Notes under the pieces: model-generated
What the model was told of the DNA's origin: nothing
The model's input: the letters and a program-made list of their open reading frames with translations, nothing else
Database searches by the model: none
Program-made: the position numbers and the translations under genes
Shown here: in pieces, positions 8,863 to 17,794 of the stretch
Numbering within the stretch: the stretch's first letter is position 1
Layout: each line of letters begins with the position of its first letter
Source: Sterolibacterium sp964437515
GTDB lineage: Bacteria; Pseudomonadota; Gammaproteobacteria; Burkholderiales; Rhodocyclaceae
NCBI GenBank assembly: GCA_964437515.1
Contig: CAYTHB010000004.1
Coordinates: 1 to 64,000 of the forward strand
DNA length: 64,000 nt
Direction: 5' to 3'

Positions 8863-10095
8863 TTATGAGCAAGCCTTTCGTGAGTTGCGCGTAGTCTCCA
8901 GCAACTCACGAAAGGCTTCAAAGACTTTTTCCATCTGCGCAGGTTTATACGGGTAGATATCGACTGGATCCATCGCATGGACAACAGCACCTGTATCAAC
9001 CTCGAAAATCAGCAACTCGCCTCCCGGCGCTTCAGCACAATCGATGACCAGATAATCCAGACCTAAACGCTCATCGATGGCAGCCCATGCAGCCGCATGG
9101 CGCAAGGCAAAACCCTGGTCGAAATTGGCCATGAAGCGTTCTTCTTCCGCCCGTTTGGTCGCGCTTTCATGCATACCGGCATTCATGTAGTGAATCATCC
9201 AGTGCGTCGAAATGCCCATATGACAGATATAAGGACACCCCTTAATGAGCGCGATACGATATTTGCGATAAAAACCGTCTGCGCTCCGGTAATCCATGAA
9301 GGGTGAAATGCAAAACTCAGTTTCCGTATCGGGTCTTTGAGCAAGGTATTCCACAACGTCGGTGGGCTGTTCGAGTTTCACCAAGCCCTGACCTGCATGG
9401 GTGTCAATCGGTCGGATAATCAGTGGAAAGGTGCATTCAGGAAAAACATCGTTCAAGAACGTCGTTCCGTCCTTCATGCGCACCCACATTTCACGCGACA
9501 GGCGATGCGTCATCGGCATGACAACCCCGGGGATATCCCGAAGATGAAGACAGGCTGCATCGCGCGCAGTCCTGGTAATACGTTCTGGCAGATTGAGCAC
9601 AGGACACGGCCAGGATCGCGTGATTTCAGTCAGTTCGGTAAGCAACGGTGCTGTGCGATCCGAGATGCCAATGGCGACAAACAGCACATCATGCGGAGGA
9701 GTTTCAGTCGGGCTTGGAATAGGCAAGCCTTCGCCGATATAAATCATGTCCAGCGTGACATCGCTCTGTTCCAGCAGGCAATCAAGCGGCGTATTGGTCA
9801 TCAAATCGCCCGGTGCCATGAAAGCCAGCAGGCGTAGTGAGCTGCGATTTGCAACAGATTGTGTTGCAGGTAGATGGTAATGCGTGGAAACCTCCAGCGC
9901 CTGCCATTGCACTTGCAGCGCCAAATCGCGTTGCCCCGTCAGTTGCAGGATCATCGACAGATCCATCAGGGCATGGGCATCTTCAGGGTGACGCTTGGCA
10001 CGTTCGAGCAAACACTGCCCCAGCGGTCGCAAATCCTCGCCTGCCATGGCACGCCGCATCAATGCAGCATTGCCCAGCAGTGCAGGAATAGTCAC
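8863..10095 (-). CDS. TPR-like plus ATP-grasp (RimK-type) ligase, unknown substrate
   Basis: A 410-residue protein with two parts. Residues 20-80 form helical TPR-like repeats (HPEDAHALMDLSMILQLTGQ). Residues about 190-400 form an ATP-grasp fold: nucleotide-binding strand FPLIIRPIDTHAGQGLVKLE, then FYRKYRIALIKG, and the metal-binding segment GGELLIFEVDTGAVVHAMDP. ATP-grasp enzymes join a carboxylate to an amine or thiol through an acyl-phosphate. It starts 6 bp after the stop of the PLP decarboxylase upstream, so the two should be one transcript. Substrates are unknown; an amine made by the decarboxylase is an attractive guess only. Confidence 0.8.
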   Translation of the reverse strand: MTIPALLGNAALMRRAMAGEDLRPLGQCLLERAKRHPEDAHALMDLSMILQLTGQRDLALQVQWQALEVSTHYHLPATQSVANRSSLRLLAFMAPGDLMTNTPLDCLLEQSDVTLDMIYIGEGLPIPSPTETPPHDVLFVAIGISDRTAPLLTELTEITRSWPCPVLNLPERITRTARDAACLHLRDIPGVVMPMTHRLSREMWVRMKDGTTFLNDVFPECTFPLIIRPIDTHAGQGLVKLEQPTDVVEYLAQRPDTETEFCISPFMDYRSADGFYRKYRIALIKGCPYICHMGISTHWMIHYMNAGMHESATKRAEEERFMANFDQGFALRHAAAWAAIDERLGLDYLVIDCAEAPGGELLIFEVDTGAVVHAMDPVDIYPYKPAQMEKVFEAFRELLETTRNSRKACS

Positions 10096-10101
10096 TCTCC
10101 G

Positions 10102-11652
10102 CTACTCCGCTTCATCCTGACGAATGCCAAAACCCCCGGGCTGTCCACCCGCCCCTGTCGCCAGCACTTGCGGTGCCAGTCTAAGGACGGCATCCAGCAT
10201 GGCGTCAATATCGCGTCGTTCAGTTCGATGATTGACGATGGCGATGCGAATGGCGAAACGGCCATTGATGGTTGTCGTTGAAGGCGCGGCAATGCCGGAT
10301 TTCTGCAAGGCAACCACTAACGCAGCATTCACCGCATCGATATTCACGCCCGACTCACAACGGTAGCGGAAGCAGACGATATTCAATTCCACAGGGGCTA
10401 GCCGCTCCAGTTGAGGCGTGGCATCAACACGCTGCGCCAGATAGCGTGCCAGATCGCAGGTGGTGGTAATCATGCGTCCCAAGTGCTCAGCCCCATAGGT
10501 CTTGATGGTAAACCACGTTTTAAGGGCTTTGAAGCTACGCGACAGATCGGGACCAAAATCGCACGGCCAGGGCGAGCCTGCAGCCATGCCTTGTATATCG
10601 CGGCTCAGATACGCTACGGGAAGGGCAAAGGTATCGAAATGAAGCGCACCATCACGCACCAGTACGAATCCGGCGTCATAAGGCACTTGTAGCCATTTGT
10701 GGAAATCAAAGGCGATGGAGTCAGCACGCTCAATGCCCGCCAGACGCGGTGCGATGGAAGGCGCCATCATACCCAATGCACCAAATGCACCATCCACATG
10801 GAACCACAGCCCTTCACGCTGGGCAATCGTCGCCAGTTGCGGTAGAGGATCGATCGCACCGACATCCACAGAGCCGGCCGTCGCAGCAATGAAAAAGGGC
10901 TGCAAACCCGCCGCCCGGTCGTCGGCAATGGTACGTTCAAGCGCGGCCATGTCCATCCGGAAATTGGCATCCATCGGAACAACACGCAGGAAATCACTGC
11001 CAATACCGGCCATATCAATGGCCTTGTAGATGCATTTATGAGCACCTGCCGAGGCATAGGCGGTAAGCTGCCGACCGCTGCCCACCAAGCCCTGACGTCG
11101 TACATCGACGCCCAGCGCATGAGCTCTGGCCACCAGCAAGGCTACCAGATTGGCCATGGATGTGCCGGTGACAAACAGCCCAGTCGCCGATTCGGGGAAA
11201 TCAAACAATTCGCGCATCCAGCGCGTGACTTGACGTTCAACCTCGACAGGAACCTGCTCGCGTCCGCCCAGATTGGCATTGAGCCCCGCTGCCAGCATAT
11301 CGGCCAGCATACCGACGGGTGCCCCTGCACCATGCACCCAGCCCATGAAGCCGGGATGTGCGTTACCAATGGCATAGGGCAGGATGTCGTCCATGAAACT
11401 ATCGTGGACGGCTTCCAGTGCTGTGGGCTGCTGCGGCAATGTCTGCTGGAATACGGCGCGTGCCGCTTGTGGCACGGGCTGCCAGACCGGACGCTCGCGA
11501 ATATTTTGTTGGTAATCGAGAATGTCATCCAGCATACGGTGCGCCTGAGCGCGAAAGCCGTCCCAATCCTGCGGATCGAGGCTGTTGGATGTTTCGTCAG
11601 ATGAAGTGGAAGCGGATGCGCTGGACGCACACGCCTCTTTTGCTGATTTCAC
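10102..11652 (-). CDS. PLP-dependent group II (aromatic-type) decarboxylase
   Basis: A 516-residue fold-type I PLP enzyme. Landmarks: HPGFMGWVHGAG near residue 99, TSMANLVAL near 165, the cofactor aspartate in HVDGAFGAL (Asp287) and the Schiff-base lysine in FDFHKWLQVPYD (Lys319). These resemble aromatic-L-amino-acid/tyrosine decarboxylases. Residues 8-25 are a low-complexity serine-rich tail. The start is GTG at 11652 with only a weak GAAG upstream, so the true start could be further in. It heads a two-gene unit with the ATP-grasp ligase. Substrate not predictable. Confidence 0.85.
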   Translation of the reverse strand: MKSAKEACASSASASTSSDETSNSLDPQDWDGFRAQAHRMLDDILDYQQNIRERPVWQPVPQAARAVFQQTLPQQPTALEAVHDSFMDDILPYAIGNAHPGFMGWVHGAGAPVGMLADMLAAGLNANLGGREQVPVEVERQVTRWMRELFDFPESATGLFVTGTSMANLVALLVARAHALGVDVRRQGLVGSGRQLTAYASAGAHKCIYKAIDMAGIGSDFLRVVPMDANFRMDMAALERTIADDRAAGLQPFFIAATAGSVDVGAIDPLPQLATIAQREGLWFHVDGAFGALGMMAPSIAPRLAGIERADSIAFDFHKWLQVPYDAGFVLVRDGALHFDTFALPVAYLSRDIQGMAAGSPWPCDFGPDLSRSFKALKTWFTIKTYGAEHLGRMITTTCDLARYLAQRVDATPQLERLAPVELNIVCFRYRCESGVNIDAVNAALVVALQKSGIAAPSTTTINGRFAIRIAIVNHRTERRDIDAMLDAVLRLAPQVLATGAGGQPGGFGIRQDEAE

Positions 11653-11668
11653 AATAAGGCTTCAAGAT

Positions 11669-11716
11669 GAACGGGTCGCAAAGATACCGCCGACAGCGGT
11701 TAGATGCAACCCGTTC
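11669..11716 (-). promoter_or_regulatory. Two-tier hairpin in the leader of the decarboxylase gene
   Basis: Arms 11669-11680 and 11705-11716 pair over 12 positions with one mismatch (GAACGGGT/ACCCGTTC is perfect), and an inner 5-bp stem lies at 11686-11690/11696-11700 (ACCGC/GCGGT). The structure sits 17-64 nt before the GTG start of the decarboxylase. A minus-strand TAAAAT just upstream could be a -10. It could be an RNA control element, or the terminator remnant of korB; no U-run follows, so a simple terminator is less likely. Confidence 0.4.
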
Positions 11717-11805
11717 GGGCATTTTATGTTGTGTCTTTGGAGGCTGATTGACCGAGATGACTCGAAAATCCCATGAATCGCCGCGTTACGACCTCAATTT
11801 AATCA

Positions 11806-12861
11806 TTAACGCAACGACGCGTTCAATGCCTCCAGTGCTTTGCTACCTGGGCACAGATAAGCATCCCTGAGTTTATTGAGCGGCTTGGGTACGGTATTGA
11901 GATGGCGATGCAGGTCTTCCGCACTGCTATCCACATACAACAGCCCCGTAACGATTTCACCCAAGGCATGACGTTCCTGCAAATAGTTCATCGCACCGAT
12001 GCGGTCGGTCGGATCATAACCTTCGGCCACTTTGCGCAGATGCAGCACCGAACCGTCATGCTGCACGACACGACGCAGCGAGCCGGGCGGATAAGAAGTT
12101 TCGATCGGATCGCGCGGCAGGATCACCTCGACACGATTCACCGCTTCGTTATGCTCGCGCACATAATCGTAACTCTTGGTCGAACCGGCGTGATTGTTGA
12201 AGGTGACGCAAGGACTGAGGATGTCGATAAACGCTGGGCCACGATGACGAATCGCACCCTTGATGAGCGGAATCAACTGTTCCTTGTCGCCCGAGAAACT
12301 GCGGCCAACGTAGGTTGCGCCCAACTGCAAGGCCAGTGCGACCAAATCAATCGGACTATCGCTATTGACCACACCGCGCTTGTTTTTCGAACCCTTGTCG
12401 CTGGTGGCGGAAAACTGCCCTTTGGTCAGCCCATACACACCGTTGTTCTCGCAGATATAGGTCATATTCACGCCACGGCGCATGGCATGAGCGAACTGAC
12501 CGATACCGATGGAGGCCGAATCGCCATCGCCAGATATACCCAGATAGAGCAGGTCGCGATTCGCCAGTGCTGCCCCAGTCAGCACCGAGGGCATGCGTCC
12601 GTGCACACTGTTGAAGCCATGCGAATTGCCGAGAAAATAATCCGGCGTTTTCGACGAGCAGCCGATGCCGGAAAGCTTGGCGACGCGATGTGGCTCGATA
12701 TCCAGATCGAAACAGGCTTGCACGATGGCCGCACTGATCGAGTCGTGACCACAGCCGGCGCAGAGGGTCGAAATTGCCCCTTCGTAATCGCGCCGTGTGT
12801 AGCCCAGCGCATTCTTGGGGGTATCCGGGCGCAGCAGTTTAGGCTTGGGGATATAGGTCAT
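11806..12861 (-). CDS. korB: 2-oxoacid (2-oxoglutarate):ferredoxin oxidoreductase beta subunit
   Basis: The 351-residue TPP-binding subunit. Family signatures are CAGCGHDSISAA (cluster-ligand region), GIGCSSKTPDYF, and the TPP/Mg motif GDGDSASIGIGQFAHA followed by NNGVYGLTKGQ. Together with KorA it oxidatively decarboxylates a 2-oxoacid to the acyl-CoA, passing electrons to ferredoxin-like clusters. Its ATG overlaps the korA stop by 4 nt. It is the last gene of the korC-korA-korB unit. Confidence 0.93.
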   Translation of the reverse strand: MTYIPKPKLLRPDTPKNALGYTRRDYEGAISTLCAGCGHDSISAAIVQACFDLDIEPHRVAKLSGIGCSSKTPDYFLGNSHGFNSVHGRMPSVLTGAALANRDLLYLGISGDGDSASIGIGQFAHAMRRGVNMTYICENNGVYGLTKGQFSATSDKGSKNKRGVVNSDSPIDLVALALQLGATYVGRSFSGDKEQLIPLIKGAIRHRGPAFIDILSPCVTFNNHAGSTKSYDYVREHNEAVNRVEVILPRDPIETSYPPGSLRRVVQHDGSVLHLRKVAEGYDPTDRIGAMNYLQERHALGEIVTGLLYVDSSAEDLHRHLNTVPKPLNKLRDAYLCPGSKALEALNASLR

Positions 12862-14717
12862 GAGGCCACCTTGCGATTAGGTTGAGCGGCGGTATCGGAC
12901 AATGCGGTGGCGATACGCTCGGCGATGAAACGTGCGGTAATCGGCGTGCCATCGTAATGCAACACGCGCACCAGCTTCTTCGGGTCGATATCGTGTTCGT
13001 TGATGATGAGACTGCGTAGCTGAGCACTTTCGTTCTGCTCGACGACGAATACCCGCTCGTGACGCTCGATGAAATGCACCACCTCATCACTGAACGGGAA
13101 AGCCCGCACGCGCAGGGTATCGACGTGCAAACCGCGCTGTTCCAACTGCACAGCGGCTTCCGCCATCGCACAACTGGTCGAACCATAATGAATCACGCCG
13201 ATGGTCGTCGGCAGCTTGGCGGCTTGCAAAATGGGCGCGGGCGCAATCTTGCCTGCCGTATCCAGCTTGCGCCGCAGACGCTCCATGTTATAGACATAAT
13301 CCGCGCCGGTTTCGCTGTACTTGGCGTAAGCGTTGCGCGTCGTACCCCGGGTGAAGAAGGCACCGCGTGTCGGATGTGTGCCGGGGATGGTGCGATAGGG
13401 AATGCCATCGCCATCGACATCGAGATAGCGACCAAAATCCTTGCCCGCTTCCAACTCCTCTTCGGACATCACCTTGCCGCGATCGTAGATGTGATTGTCA
13501 TCCCAAGCAAAAGGCTTGCACAGCCGTTCATTCATGCCGATATCCAGATCGAGCATGACGAACACCGGCGTTTGCAGACGCTCGGACAGATCGAACGCCT
13601 CAGCACCGAGTTCAAAACATTCGTAGGGATCTTCCGGGAAGAGCAGCACATGGCGCGTATCGCCATGCGAAGCGTAAGCGCAGGAAATCAGGTCAGATTG
13701 CTGGGTGCGTGTCGGCATGCCGGTAGACGGGCCGCCGCGCTGCACATCAAAAATCACCGCCGGAATTTCGGCAAAATACGCCAGCCCGAAAAACTCCTGC
13801 ATCAGCGAAATGCCCGGGCCGGAGGTCGCGGTAAAAGCACGCGCGCCGTTCCAGCCAGCACCAATGACCATGCCGATCGAAGCCAGCTCGTCTTCAGCCT
13901 GCACAATGGCATACCTCGCCGCGCCGTTATCCGGATCGACACGATATTTGTGGCAATAGCTGGAAAAGGCTTCAATCACCGAGGTCGAGGGCGTGATCGG
14001 ATACCAGGCCGCCACCGTTGCCCCGCCATACACCGCCCCCAAACCGCAAGCACTATTGCCGTCGATGATGATGCGGTCGCCGATCATATCGGCACGCTCG
14101 ACGCGCAGCGGCAGCGGGCAGGTGAAGTGCGCCTTGGCGTAGTCGTAGCCGATTTTCAATGCCTTCATATTGGCATCGATCAACTGCTCCTTGCTGCGAT
14201 ACTGTTCGCCGATCAGCTTTTCAATTTCCTTCAGGTCGATGTCGATCAAGGCCGCCAGCGCACCGACATACATGATGTTCTTGAACAACTGACGCTGCCG
14301 CGCATCCTTGTATTCACGGTTGCACATTTCGGTGAGCGGAATACCGATGATGTTCAGATCGTCGCGGAATTTGGAGCGCGGCAAGGCCTTGGTCGCGTCA
14401 TACAACAGATAACCGCCGGGGGAAATCTCGGCGATATCGCGATCCCAGGTCTGCGGATTCATCGCCACCATCATGTCGCAACCACCGCGCCGCCCCAGCC
14501 AGCCTTCGGCCGACACACGCAGCTCATACCAAGTCGGCATGCCCTGAATGTTCGAGGGGAAGATGTTGCGCGGTGCGACCGACACGCCCATGCGGATGAT
14601 GGATCGAGCAAACAGCTCATTCGCCGAAGCCGAACCGGAACCATTGACGTTGGCGAACTTGATGACAAAATCATTGCAGCCCTGAATGGCTGCTGGTGAA
14701 TGACTGGACTGACTCAT
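12858..14717 (-). CDS. korA: 2-oxoacid:ferredoxin oxidoreductase alpha subunit (gamma-alpha fusion)
   Basis: A 619-residue fused gamma/alpha subunit. The N-terminal gamma domain (VIKFANVNGSGSASANELFA, about 15-190) precedes the alpha pyrimidine-binding domain (GNSACGLGAVYGGATVAAWY; ATSGPGISLMQEFFGLAYFA; QRGGPSTGMPTRTQQSDL). The fused form is typical of Kor-type enzymes in Beta- and Alphaproteobacteria. The frame is open to 14813, but the ATG at 14717 overlaps the korC stop as ATGA, matches the family N terminus and is chosen. Stop overlaps korB in the same way, so the three genes are translationally coupled. Confidence 0.93.
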   Translation of the reverse strand: MSQSSHSPAAIQGCNDFVIKFANVNGSGSASANELFARSIIRMGVSVAPRNIFPSNIQGMPTWYELRVSAEGWLGRRGGCDMMVAMNPQTWDRDIAEISPGGYLLYDATKALPRSKFRDDLNIIGIPLTEMCNREYKDARQRQLFKNIMYVGALAALIDIDLKEIEKLIGEQYRSKEQLIDANMKALKIGYDYAKAHFTCPLPLRVERADMIGDRIIIDGNSACGLGAVYGGATVAAWYPITPSTSVIEAFSSYCHKYRVDPDNGAARYAIVQAEDELASIGMVIGAGWNGARAFTATSGPGISLMQEFFGLAYFAEIPAVIFDVQRGGPSTGMPTRTQQSDLISCAYASHGDTRHVLLFPEDPYECFELGAEAFDLSERLQTPVFVMLDLDIGMNERLCKPFAWDDNHIYDRGKVMSEEELEAGKDFGRYLDVDGDGIPYRTIPGTHPTRGAFFTRGTTRNAYAKYSETGADYVYNMERLRRKLDTAGKIAPAPILQAAKLPTTIGVIHYGSTSCAMAEAAVQLEQRGLHVDTLRVRAFPFSDEVVHFIERHERVFVVEQNESAQLRSLIINEHDIDPKKLVRVLHYDGTPITARFIAERIATALSDTAAQPNRKVAS

Positions 14718-16501
14718 CGCTTGGGAACCTCCGCACCGGCGTGGGCGATTTCGTAATAGAACTCCTGCATGTCCCACGCACCCGTCGGACAACGCTCGGC
14801 ACACATGCCGCAATGCAGGCAGACATTTTCATCCTTGACCATGACGCGCGCGGTCTTGAGCTCGGGCGACACATACAAGGCCTGCTCAAGATTGTTCGCA
14901 GGGGCTTTAAGCCGACCGCGCAAATCCTCATCCTCGCCATTGGCGGTGAAGGTGATACATTCGGTCGGGCAGATATCGACACAGGCATCGCACTCGATAC
15001 ACAGCTTGGGCGCGAACACTGTCTCGACATCACAGTTCAGACAACGCTCGGCTTCGGCATACGCCTGACGCGGATCGTAGCCCAGCTCCAGCTCCAGTTT
15101 GATATCCGCCAGTGCCTTCTCCAGCGGCTTCATCGGCACTTTCTTGCGCGCATCCTCGGAAACCTGGTTGTCATAGCTCCATTCGTGGATGCCCATCTTC
15201 TGACTGACCAGATTGACCGGCGGAATCACCCTCTGGGCGACCTCCTTGCCACGGCAGAAGTTGTCGATGGAAATCGCTGCCTCATGCCCTTGCGCCACAG
15301 CGGTAATGATGTTTTTCGGGCCGAAGGCGGCATCGCCCCCGAAGAAGACCTTGGGCAGGGTGGACTGGAAGGTTTTTTCGCCCAGCACCGGCATGCCCCA
15401 TTTGTCAAACTCGATACCGATGTCGCGCTCGATCCACGGAAAACTGTTTTCCTGACCGATCGCCACCAGTACCTCATCGCACTCCATCAGCACATCCGGC
15501 TCGCCAGTCGATACCAGATTGCGCCGTCCCTTGGCATCGTATTCGGCACGCACCTTTTCGAACGACACACCACGCAGCTTGCCGTTGTCATGAACAAACT
15601 CTTTGGGCACGAGGAAGTTGTGGATAGGGATGCCTTCGTGCATGGCATCTTCCTTTTCCCACGGCGAAGCCTTCATTTCCTCGAAGCCACTACGCACCAC
15701 CACCTTGACATCGGTGCCGCCCAGACGACGCGCCGAACGGCAGCAATCCATTGCCGTATTGCCGCCGCCGAGCACGATGACGCGCGGAGCCACCTTATCG
15801 ACATGACCGAAGGCGACATTCGCCAGCCACTCGATACCGATATGAATATGTGTCTCAGCTTCCTTGCGTCCCGGAATATCCGCATCGCGGCCACGCGGCG
15901 CGCCCGTGCCTACAAACACCGCATCCCAATCCTGGGCGAGCAACTCCTGCAAGCTGTTCACCCAGCAGTCGAGACGTTTTTCCACACCCATACCAAAAAC
16001 GTAATCGCACTCCTCGTCGATCACGCTATCCGGCAGGCGAAACTTGGGAATCTGGCTACGCATCATGCCACCGGCAGACTTGCCATTGTCAAACACCGTC
16101 ACGTCGTAGCCAATAGCGATCAAATCGCGCGCCACGGTCAGCGCGGCAGGGCCAGCACCCACACAGGCGATGCGCTTGCCGTTCTTTTGCGCCGGAGCCT
16201 GCGGCAGACGGTCGCGGATGTCTTCCTTGAAGTCAGCGGCCACCCGCTTGAGGCGACAGATCGCCACCGGCTCCTTGTCCACCCGGCCGCGACGACAAGC
16301 AGGCTCACAGGGGCGGTCGCAGACGCGCCCGAGAATGCCGGGAAAGACATTAGCGCGCCAGTTAATCATGTAGGCATCGGCATACTGCCCCCCCGCGATG
16401 GCGCGGATGTACTGGGGAACCGGGGTGTGGGCCGGGCAGGCCCACTGACAATCCACCACTTTGTGGAAATAGTCAGGGTTGTTGATATCGGTGGGCTTCA
16501 A
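14714..16501 (-). CDS. korC: NAD(P)H-oxidising flavoprotein with ferredoxin domain, Kor third subunit
   Basis: A 595-residue protein with an N-terminal GltD-like cysteine domain (CQWACPAHTPVPQY; CDRPCEPACRRG), an FAD site (VGAGPAALTVARDL), an NADPH site (VLGGGNTAMDCCRSARR), a GDAAFGP FAD-closing motif, and two 4Fe-4S motifs at the C terminus (CIECDACVDICP, CLHCGMCAERCP). In Azoarcus evansii a three-subunit 2-oxoglutarate:NADP+ oxidoreductase KorABC has such a subunit linking the clusters to NADP; this arrangement suggests the same role. The start is TTG at 16501, with GGAGG 10 nt upstream and no alternative start nearby. It leads korA and korB. Confidence 0.88.
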   Translation of the reverse strand: MKPTDINNPDYFHKVVDCQWACPAHTPVPQYIRAIAGGQYADAYMINWRANVFPGILGRVCDRPCEPACRRGRVDKEPVAICRLKRVAADFKEDIRDRLPQAPAQKNGKRIACVGAGPAALTVARDLIAIGYDVTVFDNGKSAGGMMRSQIPKFRLPDSVIDEECDYVFGMGVEKRLDCWVNSLQELLAQDWDAVFVGTGAPRGRDADIPGRKEAETHIHIGIEWLANVAFGHVDKVAPRVIVLGGGNTAMDCCRSARRLGGTDVKVVVRSGFEEMKASPWEKEDAMHEGIPIHNFLVPKEFVHDNGKLRGVSFEKVRAEYDAKGRRNLVSTGEPDVLMECDEVLVAIGQENSFPWIERDIGIEFDKWGMPVLGEKTFQSTLPKVFFGGDAAFGPKNIITAVAQGHEAAISIDNFCRGKEVAQRVIPPVNLVSQKMGIHEWSYDNQVSEDARKKVPMKPLEKALADIKLELELGYDPRQAYAEAERCLNCDVETVFAPKLCIECDACVDICPTECITFTANGEDEDLRGRLKAPANNLEQALYVSPELKTARVMVKDENVCLHCGMCAERCPTGAWDMQEFYYEIAHAGAEVPKR

Positions 16502-16520
16502 CGACGTCTTGCCTCCAGAG

Positions 16521-16544
16521 GAAAAACCCCGCTGAAAAGCGGGG
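16521..16544 (-). terminator. Rho-independent terminator of the thiolase gene
   Basis: Read on the minus strand: a 6-bp GC stem CCCCGC/GCGGGG with a 6-nt loop, followed by TTTTTC. It lies 41 bp after the thiolase stop and 20 bp before the korC start, so it separates thiolase transcription from korCAB. Confidence 0.85.
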
Positions 16545-16585
16545 ACGGAATGTGGAATCTGGGGAATCCGAGGAATCGATGTACT

Positions 16586-17773
16586 TCAAGCGCGCTCGAA
16601 AATACCAGCAATGCCCTGGCCGCCGCCAATACACATGGTCACCAGACCATAGCGTTTGCCGGTGCGCTGCAGTTCGTACAGGCACTTGACGGTGAGGATG
16701 CTGCCGGTCGCCGCCAGCGGATGACCCAAGGCGACCGCGCCGCCATTCGGGTTGACCTTGGCCGGATCAAAGCCCAGCTCACGGCTGACACACAGTGCCT
16801 GCACGGCAAAGGCCTCGTTCGATTCGATCACATCGATGTCGTTCAAGTTCAACCCGGCACGCTGCAAAGCGAGCTTCACTGCCGGAATCGGCCCGGTTCC
16901 CATGACGCTCGGATCGACCCCGGCCACCGCGTAGGACACCAGACGCGCCAGCGGCTGCAAGCCTGCTTTGCTGGCAGCAGCGGCTTCCATCAACACCACG
17001 GCAGCTGCACCATCATTGATACCGGAAGCATTACCGGCAGTGACCGAACCGTCCTTCTTGAACGCGGGCTTGAGTTTGGCCAGCGATTCCAGCGAAGCAT
17101 CGGCCTTCGGATATTCGTCGGTATCAAACAGCACCGTGCCTTTGCGGCTCTGAATTTCCACCGGCACGATCTGCGACTTGAAGTGCCCTGCAGCAATCGC
17201 CGCCACCGCACGTTTCTGGCTTTCCAGCGCAAAAGCGTCTTGATCTTCACGATTGATCTTGTAACGATCGGCGATGTTTTCAGCGGTAATCCCCATGTGA
17301 TTCGGGCTGAACGGATCGGTCAGCGCACCGACCATCATGTCGACCAACTTGGTATCGCCCATGCGCGCACCGAAACGAGCGGCAGGCATCATGTAACCCG
17401 ATCGGCTCATGGTTTCGACACCGCAACCAATCGCCACATCTGCATCACCCAGTTGAATGGCATTAGCTGCCGTCACAATGGATTGCAGACCGGAACCACA
17501 CAAACGGTTGAGAGTCAGCGCGCAGGACTCCTGCGCCATACCAGCATCGATGGCAATGGCACGCGAAACATACATATCGCGTGCTTCACCGTGAATCACG
17601 TTACCACACACCAGTTGCTGTATTTGCTTGGGATCAATCTTGGCGCGGTTGATCGCCTCCTTCACCACCAAAGCTCCCAACTGGGATGCCGTGAAATCTT
17701 TCAACGTCCCGCCGAAGCTACCAATGGGCGCACGAACGCCACTCACGATCACCACATCACGTTTAGCTGACAT
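16586..17773 (-). CDS. Acetyl-CoA acetyltransferase (thiolase)
   Basis: A 395-residue thiolase II/I-type enzyme. The acyl-carrying cysteine is in LNRLCGSGLQS, the histidine in NPNGGAVALGHPL, and the second active cysteine in CIGGGQG. It condenses two acetyl-CoA to acetoacetyl-CoA or runs in reverse in beta-oxidation. Since phaM is elsewhere in the window the cell makes polyhydroxyalkanoate, for which such a thiolase could feed precursor, but no phaB or phaC lies alongside. Two ATGs are in tandem; the second (17773) is 6 nt from AGGAG and is preferred. It starts 21 bp after the CobD-like gene. Confidence 0.93.
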   Translation of the reverse strand: MSAKRDVVIVSGVRAPIGSFGGTLKDFTASQLGALVVKEAINRAKIDPKQIQQLVCGNVIHGEARDMYVSRAIAIDAGMAQESCALTLNRLCGSGLQSIVTAANAIQLGDADVAIGCGVETMSRSGYMMPAARFGARMGDTKLVDMMVGALTDPFSPNHMGITAENIADRYKINREDQDAFALESQKRAVAAIAAGHFKSQIVPVEIQSRKGTVLFDTDEYPKADASLESLAKLKPAFKKDGSVTAGNASGINDGAAAVVLMEAAAASKAGLQPLARLVSYAVAGVDPSVMGTGPIPAVKLALQRAGLNLNDIDVIESNEAFAVQALCVSRELGFDPAKVNPNGGAVALGHPLAATGSILTVKCLYELQRTGKRYGLVTMCIGGGQGIAGIFERA

Positions 17774-17794
17774 CATTTTCTCCTGTATATCGGT

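Noticed and set aside
13059..14699. 546-codon plus-strand frame opposite korA
   Set aside because: Shadow of korA; no conserved motif, no start signal.
14696..17770. 1024-codon plus-strand frame opposite korC and the thiolase
   Set aside because: The minus strand here encodes two proteins with intact catalytic motifs; the long antisense frame is a by-product of GC-rich codon use.
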